Positions 1-5,114 of a stretch of DNA of 6,773 bases are shown piece by piece (the stretch's first letter is position 1; every line of letters starts with the position of its first letter). Position numbers and translations under genes: made by a program. The stretch is taken from NCBI GenBank assembly GCA_039819065.1, contig JBCBSS010000234.1, forward strand, positions 1 through 6,773, given 5' to 3'. The stretch comes from JBCBSS01 sp039819065. Its GTDB lineage: Bacteria; Bacteroidota; Bacteroidia; Cytophagales; Cyclobacteriaceae. The notes under the pieces were generated by a model. The model was given only the letters and a program-made list of their open reading frames with translations, had not been told where the DNA came from and ran no database searches.

Positions 1-112
1 TTATACGTCCACCACTCTCTTGTTGGCTCTATTTCTTCATTAATTAGCAAGGCTTTCTTAGCGTATGGAATTTTTATAGCAAACTCAAACCAAGAGAGTG
101 GTGGACGTATAA
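1..112. repeat. 22-bp perfect inverted repeat pair at window edge
   Basis: Positions 1-22 are the exact reverse complement of 91-112 (right arm begins CAAGAGAGTGG and ends ACGTATAA), with a 68-base A/T-rich centre. The match stops at the inner edge. Whether it extends outward cannot be seen because the left arm touches position 1. Possible readings are a miniature inverted-repeat element (MITE), the ends of a larger mobile element after deletion, a short invertible segment, or a contig-end artefact. No recombinase or transposase is visible, and a target-site duplication cannot be tested. No clear Bacteroidota promoter (TTTG with TAnnTTTG) was found in the centre on either strand. The repeat is certain; its nature is not. 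Confidence 0.75.
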
Positions 113-239
113 GAATGCAGATTTTCAGCGTTTAAGATTAGAGACCTTTAGTGAACAGCTCAAAGTACGTGGCTTAATTAGTTCATGTTCAACTGATATT
201 GCCAAATTTGATCTTTACATCAAAGTATTTGAGAATGAA

Positions 240-551
240 ATGAAGAAAGCTGAGGGGCAGAAATTCGTATTGGTTGGTATTGGACTCATAGCTTTACTGG
301 CTAATAGTCTTTATGCACAGACACTGAGTCATTTTTTCAACAAAGTAGAAAATATCCCAGGCACCGAAGGCACATTCAAAGTTATAACATTCGGTTTTTA
401 TGTTTTACTAGGTGTTTTTTTGATTGTCAGTATGTTGTCGTTTTTATATCATGATTTCAGGTTAGCAAAATCCCATCGGCTTAACAAGAACAAAGAGATA
501 ATAGAACTTCTCACAACTCTTAAAGCTAATCTATTAATTGATCAGGAATGA
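240..551 (+). CDS. small two-helix membrane protein, function unknown; possibly 3' remnant of a longer gene
   Basis: The 103-residue product is not recognised. It has two hydrophobic segments, about residues 9-29 (FVLVGIGLIALLANSLYAQ) and 46-70 (VITFGFYVLLGVFLIVSMLSF), joined by a polar loop of roughly 20 residues. It ends in a basic, probably cytoplasmic tail rich in Lys, Asn and Leu. The ATG at 240 is the only ATG, GTG or TTG in this frame, but the frame stays open for 64 further codons back to a TAG at 45-47. The extra translation from about 117 (for example RLRLETFSEQLKVR) looks like a normal amphipathic protein segment. The gene may therefore have lost its 5' end when the inverted repeat at 1-112 arrived. 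Alternatively, ATG 240 is the true start of a small membrane protein. No Shine-Dalgarno site is evident. No neighbour suggests a role. Confidence 0.5.
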   Translation: MKKAEGQKFVLVGIGLIALLANSLYAQTLSHFFNKVENIPGTEGTFKVITFGFYVLLGVFLIVSMLSFLYHDFRLAKSHRLNKNKEIIELLTTLKANLLIDQE

Positions 552-1005
552 CTCAACCATCTTTTTTTGCAAGAAAGAACTTGAATGTGGCATTTCCGTG
601 ATAGTTTTTTATGCCCTCTTTGGTGTTTCCACCAACAAAACTGCTAATCGAACATATCTTAGACAATTACCCCACTTCAGTGCGCCCTGAAAATTACATC
701 TACCTCAATGTTACCTGAAAGGACCGCTGAGAACTCTTTGGTAATAACCTAAAGAGGGCTAAAGGATAGCCGGACACCCGTCTCAATAATCATCAATTTG
801 TGGTGTATCAGTTGTATCCGAGATAACAACCCTCTGAACGTCAGCCGCTTTCCATAAACATGCCTTAACGGCGAATAACAGCGTTTTCATAAAAAAGTCG
901 AAAAAAAGTAGGATTTGAACAGTAACAATTTGCTCTCCCAAGCATCCTATAGTATGCAGTAGACAAATTCCATCTTACTAATCAAAGAAACTATCAATTT
1001 AACTA
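552..1005. other. gene-free stretch with possible decayed coding remnants
   Basis: No convincing gene is present. On the minus strand a frame is open from 666 down to a stop at 553-555 and reads plausibly (ending TFKFFLAKKDG) but has no start codon. A second minus-strand frame at 890-783 would encode 35 residues starting MKTLLFAVKACLWKAADVQ, without supporting context. Small hairpins occur at 734-756 (CTCTTT/AAAGAG) and 757-771 (GGCTA/TAGCC). The last 60 bases are the A/T-rich leader of the large gene. TTTG at 929-932 followed by TATAG at 948 is only a weak resemblance to a Bacteroidota promoter. The region may be eroded accessory DNA. Confidence 0.5.
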
Positions 1006-4000
1006 ATGGTAAAAAACTACATTATGAGAACACTGACATTATTAATCTTTATGCTGTCTCTCAGTATTATGAGCTACTCCCAGATACCTAGGAGAGACAT
1101 CACTTCGAACGACGATATTGTTGTTCAAACCGTCAAGCCCGATTCATTGGGCCATCCTAACGCCAGGGGATACTTGGAGTACTTGCCGTCTAATTACAAT
1201 GACCACAATGACCCCTTGCCATTAATCGTTTTTTTGCATGGTAGAGGAGAACGCGGCAATGGAAGCTCTGACCTCTTTAAGGCTGCACACTTAGGATTAC
1301 CTAATCATATTGAAGACAGTGTGAACACCTGTTATACAGTAGATGGGGAAGAGAAATGCTTTATTGTCATTTCACCTCAATTGGTCACTACCGTTAATAG
1401 CTGGGGTGCTAATGTTGTAAACCATGTGATCGATTTCGCCTTAGAAAAATACCGTATTGACACCAATCGTATTTTTCTTTCCGGGCACAGTCTTGGTGGT
1501 ATTGGAACCTACAAATACGCCAGTAATACCGATGATAAATATCAGCACCGCCTGGCAGGCATTATCCCGGTCGCTGCCAACGGCATCAATACGGAAGAAC
1601 TAGGATGCAGGGTATCAGAAAGAGGTATCAATGTACGAGCTTATCATAGCAGAGCCGATTCAAGTGATGTGAAATTTCCTCAAGGTGAGCGATCTTTTAA
1701 TTTTATCAAAGACTGTACTGATCCGGTACCCACAGCAGATCTTCAATTCATTATTTATGAGACCCTTAGCCATAATGGCACAGCCAACCAGGCATATAGA
1801 CCCGATGATGTACATTACGGCCAGAACGTCTATGAGTGGATCATGAGCCATTCGCTGGATAATACCTCAGATACGACCAACGTAGCGCCCGTCGCTAATG
1901 CAGGGAGCGATTTAAGTGTGACTTTACCGCTTGATTCTGTAGTTATCAATGGATCAGCTACTGACAGTGACGGATCTGTCGCTAGCATTTCGTGGACGCA
2001 GATAAGTGGTGCGGCGCTCAGCTTGTCAGGTACTGATACTGAAGACTTAACCTTATCCGGTTTAGTAGCAGGAACATTTGAATTTGCTATAGTAGTGACG
2101 GATAATGACGGTGCCACCGATACTGATTCGGTAGTGGTGACCGTCAACCCTGCTAGCCTTCAAGCACCCGTTGCGAACGCGGGAAATGATATAGCCATAA
2201 CCCTACCACAAGATTCTATTGTAGTGGATGGATCAGCTACCGATGTGGACGGGACAGTAGTCACTTATACATGGACTCAAACAGCCGGGACACCACTCAC
2301 TTTGTCAGCTGCAAATACAGAAGACCTGATCCTAACCGGACTTGTAGAAGGTACCTTTGAATTTGTGCTACAGGTCATTGACAATGACGGTCTCACTGAT
2401 GCAGATACAGTTTCAGTGACTATCAATGCAACGCCCGGTACATCATCAGGTGTAATAAACGCCAAAGTGACTTCCAGCAAAAACGTCAGATACCTCGAAT
2501 ATTTGCCTCCTGGATATGACAGCTCATCAGAATACCCCGTATTGGTCTACTTCCATTCGGAAGCAGTAGAAGGAGATAGCCTCGACATGATCAAACAGGA
2601 AGGGCCGTTGTATTTCATCACTGAGCAAGGAAAAGATTTCTGTTTGACCATTGATGGTGCAGAGAAATGTTTTGTTGTGATCTCTCCTCAGATCGAGGCA
2701 GGCGGTGGTTTCTTCCGAGGCAAAGTGAATGCAGTCTACAACCAAATCATGAATGACTTCAACGCTCCAAGTGAAGTGTACCTCACTGGTTTTGCAGAAG
2801 GAGGCTCGGCTATTTATGCCCGACTTTTAGATCCTGAGAACGATCCGAACCGATGGACAGGGGCAGCCATAATCGGTGCGCGACCTGCCAACGTATCTGC
2901 ACAAAATATCGGGCTTTTAGATCCTAAAATACTGGTTGGACATAGCGACGCGGATGAGGTGAAGCCTTACGGAGAGGCAGTTGACTTTTACAATACCATC
3001 AGAACCAACACCAACTCTGCCGATACGCTTTTCGTGACTTATGACAGCGTTTCAAGTAGACAATCGATGGAATTGGCCTTCGATCCTACAGGCACACAAT
3101 CGATTTATCAGTGGTTGACCGGAACAGGCCAAGCGCCAGAACCTCAACCTCCTGTGGTCGATGCTGGTGAAGACCTCGAAGTAGTGCTGCCACTAGATTC
3201 ATTGGTAATCAATAGCTTAGCTTCGGACACCGACGGCTTCATTGCCAGCTACAATTGGATACAAACTGCTGGAGCGCCATTGACACTAACCGGAACAACT
3301 ACCAGTACGCTTACTATTAAAGATTTGGTTGCAGGTACATTTGAGTTCTCAGTAACTGTCACAGATAACGATGGCTTGACGGCTTCAGATTTAGTACAGG
3401 TCACTATTACTGCACCTCAGGTGATTGGCACCATTACCGAGAAAATAACTTCATCAAAAGCACTGCGCTACGCTGAATATTTGCCACCTAACTATGATAG
3501 CACCGCTTCTTATTCGGTATTGATCTACTTCCATTCTGATGATGTAGAAGGTGATAGTACAAGCATGGTATTCCAAGAGGGACCATTCTACTACATTACC
3601 CAGCAAAACCAAAACTTCTGTTTTGATGTGGATGGTGTTGAGCAATGTTTCATCGTAATCGCACCGCATACTGAAGTAGGGGGTGGTTTCTTCCGCGGTA
3701 AAGTCAATGCCCTCTACAACCAGATTGTCAATGACTATAATACGGATAAGATATATCTGACTGGTTTTGACGAGGGAGGGGGAGCCGTTTATGCTAGAAT
3801 ACTTGACCCTGAGAATGACCCTAACCGATTTGATGGTATTGCCGTAATTGGCGCCCGACCAACTACTGCCACTGATGCGGCACAAAGAATCGGTGCCCTA
3901 AATCCGAAGATACTGATCGGGCATGGCAGTAATGATAACACAAGGTCATTCAGTGAAGCTTTAGACTTCTACAACGATATAAGGATCAATACTTCTAGCG

Positions 4001-4443
4001 CTGATACGCTATTTGCTACCTATACAGGCGCAAACCACTTACAGTCTCTGGATGCAGCATTTAACCCATCAAGCTCAACCGCTATTTATGATTGGTTGTT
4101 CAGTGGTTCAGTTACCAATCAGTCAAGCAGTGCCAGCGCCAGAACAAGCACGCTTACTGAGACTAGCCCAATTGAGAAGGAGCTTGCTGAAGAGCCTGGT
4201 GCTTCTAGCGTGGTGAATTACTTGTTCAGCCGAAATGCTGCTCAACCAATATTTGAACAAATACAAGTTGAGGCAGGAGAGGTGATTGTCCATAACCAAT
4301 TAGGCCAGCGCATTCTGAATGCCAGCAGCAGTAGCATCAGTGCTAAACTGAGTAGCCTGCAACAAGGAGTTTACCTATACCATTTTGTCGATCAAAAGAC
4401 CGGTACAGTTAAGCAGTCCGGTAGACTGATTGTTGTAGAATAA
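1006..4443 (+). CDS. T9SS-secreted multidomain esterase-like protein: one intact and two degenerate alpha/beta-hydrolase modules with three PKD-like domains
   Basis: The protein has 1145 residues. A signal peptide spans about residues 1-26; Met7 (position 1024) is an equally good start and gives a more typical leader, MRTLTLLIFMLSLSIMSYSQ. Hydrolase domain 1 (about 54-283) has an HGRGE oxyanion motif at 78-82, the nucleophile elbow GHSLGG with Ser162, acid Asp218 and His256. It resembles the feruloyl esterase/PHB depolymerase/predicted peptidase (COG4099) group. PKD-like domains lie at about 294-380, 387-474 and 715-802, each with a TDNDG or IDNDG motif. Hydrolase-fold domains lie at 482-706 and 808-1034. 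The former has Ala597 and Ser684 in place of Ser and His, so it is presumably inactive. The latter has Asp922 with His1011 and Asp977 retained. A Ser-rich linker (about 1035-1070) leads to a T9SS type A sorting domain (about 1075-1145: VIVHNQLGQRIL, GVYLYHF, GRLIVVE). All three hydrolase modules keep a C-x8-C pair. Likely Sec and T9SS export to the cell surface. The substrate is unknown; a plant or algal polysaccharide ester is only an inference. Confidence 0.95.
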   Translation: MVKNYIMRTLTLLIFMLSLSIMSYSQIPRRDITSNDDIVVQTVKPDSLGHPNARGYLEYLPSNYNDHNDPLPLIVFLHGRGERGNGSSDLFKAAHLGLPNHIEDSVNTCYTVDGEEKCFIVISPQLVTTVNSWGANVVNHVIDFALEKYRIDTNRIFLSGHSLGGIGTYKYASNTDDKYQHRLAGIIPVAANGINTEELGCRVSERGINVRAYHSRADSSDVKFPQGERSFNFIKDCTDPVPTADLQFIIYETLSHNGTANQAYRPDDVHYGQNVYEWIMSHSLDNTSDTTNVAPVANAGSDLSVTLPLDSVVINGSATDSDGSVASISWTQISGAALSLSGTDTEDLTLSGLVAGTFEFAIVVTDNDGATDTDSVVVTVNPASLQAPVANAGNDIAITLPQDSIVVDGSATDVDGTVVTYTWTQTAGTPLTLSAANTEDLILTGLVEGTFEFVLQVIDNDGLTDADTVSVTINATPGTSSGVINAKVTSSKNVRYLEYLPPGYDSSSEYPVLVYFHSEAVEGDSLDMIKQEGPLYFITEQGKDFCLTIDGAEKCFVVISPQIEAGGGFFRGKVNAVYNQIMNDFNAPSEVYLTGFAEGGSAIYARLLDPENDPNRWTGAAIIGARPANVSAQNIGLLDPKILVGHSDADEVKPYGEAVDFYNTIRTNTNSADTLFVTYDSVSSRQSMELAFDPTGTQSIYQWLTGTGQAPEPQPPVVDAGEDLEVVLPLDSLVINSLASDTDGFIASYNWIQTAGAPLTLTGTTTSTLTIKDLVAGTFEFSVTVTDNDGLTASDLVQVTITAPQVIGTITEKITSSKALRYAEYLPPNYDSTASYSVLIYFHSDDVEGDSTSMVFQEGPFYYITQQNQNFCFDVDGVEQCFIVIAPHTEVGGGFFRGKVNALYNQIVNDYNTDKIYLTGFDEGGGAVYARILDPENDPNRFDGIAVIGARPTTATDAAQRIGALNPKILIGHGSNDNTRSFSEALDFYNDIRINTSSADTLFATYTGANHLQSLDAAFNPSSSTAIYDWLFSGSVTNQSSSASARTSTLTETSPIEKELAEEPGASSVVNYLFSRNAAQPIFEQIQVEAGEVIVHNQLGQRILNASSSSISAKLSSLQQGVYLYHFVDQKTGTVKQSGRLIVVE
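2161..3117 (+). repeat. internal module A: PKD-like domain plus hydrolase-fold domain
   Basis: Residues 386-704 of the large protein form a PKD-hydrolase pair that is repeated at 3145-4098 with only small indels. In the stretch from GGGFFRGKVNA to IGARP, 46 of 61 aligned residues are identical by eye. Nucleotide similarity is also clear locally, for example GGTGGTTTCTTCCG in both copies. The hydrolase part has GFAEGG in place of GHSLGG and Ser684 in place of the catalytic His. It therefore cannot use the standard triad. Confidence 0.85.
3145..4098 (+). repeat. internal module B: PKD-like domain plus hydrolase-fold domain with Asp at the nucleophile position
   Basis: Residues 714-1031 are the second copy of the PKD-hydrolase pair. 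The elbow reads GFDEGG (Asp922 at the Ser position). The acid (Asp977 in GHGSND) and the His (His1011 in GANHLQS) both align with the triad of domain 1. The PKD part keeps the VTDNDG motif. The copy is closer to module A than to domain 1, which indicates a duplication after divergence from the active domain. Confidence 0.85.
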
Positions 4444-4500
4444 GCCGGAAGAAGTGATATAATTTTCTATCAAGGCGGTACGGCATTGAGCACTGCCTTG

Positions 4501-4560
4501 AAAAGCTACTTGAGAGTCAACTATCAAAATAGGGTAGTAGGCTTTCGGGTAGCTTTTTTT
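4501..4560 (+). terminator. probable terminator of the large gene
   Basis: AAAAGCTAC (4501-4509) pairs with GTAGCTTTT (4549-4557), and the right arm runs into seven T (4554-4560). The 39-base interior can fold further, for example CTAT-CAAA-ATAG at 4521-4532. A separate nine-pair stem with one G-U pair (4471-4479 with 4492-4500, CAAGGCGGT/ACTGCCTTG) lies just upstream, 27 bases after the stop codon, but has no T tract. The long loop makes this a weaker terminator than the one at 4924-4992. Confidence 0.45.
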
Positions 4561-4571
4561 ATTGAGCGGCT

Positions 4572-4604
4572 AGTAACGAGGTCACTTTGAGTGACCTCGT
4601 TACT
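4572..4604. repeat. left perfect hairpin of the structured element
   Basis: Stem AGTAACGAGGTCACT (4572-4586) pairs fully with AGTGACCTCGTTACT (4590-4604) around a TTG loop. No T tract follows, so it is not a typical rho-independent terminator. It is the C-G version of the right hairpin. Confidence 0.85.
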
Positions 4605-4716
4605 TGCATGCCTCGTCCCATGACGCTAAGAGATGCTTTCGTATCGCCGCCTTGCGTGTCTCACGCACGGATTTCAGTTTAGTCGTTTGTGGGGACACTA
4701 AACGACGGCGAAACGT

Positions 4717-4749
4717 AGTAATGAGGTTACTCGAAGTAACCTCATTACT
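4717..4749. repeat. right perfect hairpin of the structured element
   Basis: Stem AGTAATGAGGTTACT (4717-4731) pairs fully with AGTAACCTCATTACT (4735-4749) around a CGA loop. Compared with the left hairpin, two C-G pairs have become T-A pairs with both partners changed. A GTAG tetranucleotide overlaps its 5' edge (4715-4718), as in some REP sequences, although this may be chance. Confidence 0.85.
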
Positions 4750-4802
4750 CATCTTCTACCCTACCCAAAAAAAGAATTTGAAAAAAAATCTGTAACCATT
4801 TA

Positions 4803-4843
4803 AAAAAAGTTTGGTATTCCCTGCAAAGGTTTAAAACTTTTTT
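4803..4843. terminator. A/T-rich inverted repeat, weak bidirectional terminator candidate
   Basis: AAAAAAGTTT (4803-4812) is the reverse complement of AAACTTTTTT (4834-4843) with a 21-base loop. Each strand ends its hairpin with a run of T, so it could stop transcription in either direction. The stem has a single G-C pair and would be unstable, hence low confidence. Confidence 0.3.
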
Positions 4844-4923
4844 CTGGTTGGAATCATCATACAAGCAACAGGTCAAAAACTCAATAAATAGGAAAGCTAT
4901 ATTTAATATCGTTTGGTTAACGC

Positions 4924-4992
4924 AAAACCTCACGTCCCCTACAATACGATCTAGTATAGCGGATCAGGGGGAACGTGAGGTTTTCTTTTTTT
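4924..4992 (+). terminator. strong rho-independent terminator
   Basis: AAAACCTCACGT (4924-4935) pairs perfectly with ACGTGAGGTTTT (4973-4984). The stem continues as CCCCT (4936-4940) with AGGGG (4966-4970) after a two-base bulge, and the loop has a small ATAC/GTAT stem. The right arm runs into TTTTCTTTTTTT (4981-4992). The T tract is strong on the plus strand only. It lies 480 bases beyond the large gene's stop and 122 bases before the permease start. It therefore either ends an unrecognised transcript or acts as a leader terminator for the permease. Confidence 0.75.
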
Positions 4993-5114
4993 ACTGACCT
5001 GTGCACTTTGTGAATGACGTTGCAATGAAGACTTATAACTATAAATAAACCAACTTCCAATCACTCCGTAATCAGTAACTAACCGCGATATTCATATAAC
5101 ACTTCACGAAAGCT

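Larger units (their letters stand above)
4572..4749. repeat. 178-bp structured element bounded by two homologous covarying hairpins
   Basis: Each end is a perfect 15-bp hairpin with a three-base loop (4572-4604 and 4717-4749). The arms follow AGTAAYGAGGTYACT, so the ends also act as terminal inverted repeats of each other. The 112-base centre holds further stems: TGCGTG-TCT-CACGCA at 4653-4667, a stem with a GGGA tetraloop at 4682-4706, and TCGCCG (4644-4649), which can pair with CGGCGA (4706-4711). It looks like a REP/BIME-type or MITE-like repeat, or a structured RNA. No transposase is in the window, and copies elsewhere cannot be checked. A 63-codon open frame across its right part is not considered a gene. 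Confidence 0.65.

Noticed and set aside
1..112. Integron attC site
   Set aside because: No GTTRRRY/RYYYAAC core sites and no integrase are visible. The arms are fully palindromic without the spacer asymmetry of attC.
783..890. 35-residue minus-strand open frame starting MKTLLFAVKAC
   Set aside because: It is short, has no ribosome-binding context, no partner genes and no known peptide leader motif. It is noted only in the description of the region.
903..955. tRNA-like words on the minus strand (GTTCAAATCC and GGGAGAGCA)
   Set aside because: The bases flanking GTTCAAATC do not pair to form a T stem, no acceptor stem exists, and the gap between the two words is too short for an anticodon arm. 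It is at most a decayed tRNA fragment or att-like remnant, and is probably chance.
1660..3885. Several minus-strand open frames of 63-143 codons inside the large gene
   Set aside because: They lie antisense to a clearly coding frame whose domains and motifs are continuous. Their sequences show no independent domains.
4471..4500. Hairpin just after the large gene as its main terminator
   Set aside because: The stem is good but no T tract follows. The downstream structure ending in seven T at 4560 is the better terminator candidate.
4604..4795. 63-residue plus-strand open frame
   Set aside because: It runs across the structured element and its right hairpin, ends in a lysine-rich low-complexity tail encoded by A tracts, and has no recognisable domain. 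The palindromes explain the sequence better.
4745..4933. 62-residue minus-strand open frame
   Set aside because: It spans A/T tracts, an inverted repeat and the left edge of the terminator, with Phe- and Leu-rich composition expected from A/T-rich DNA.
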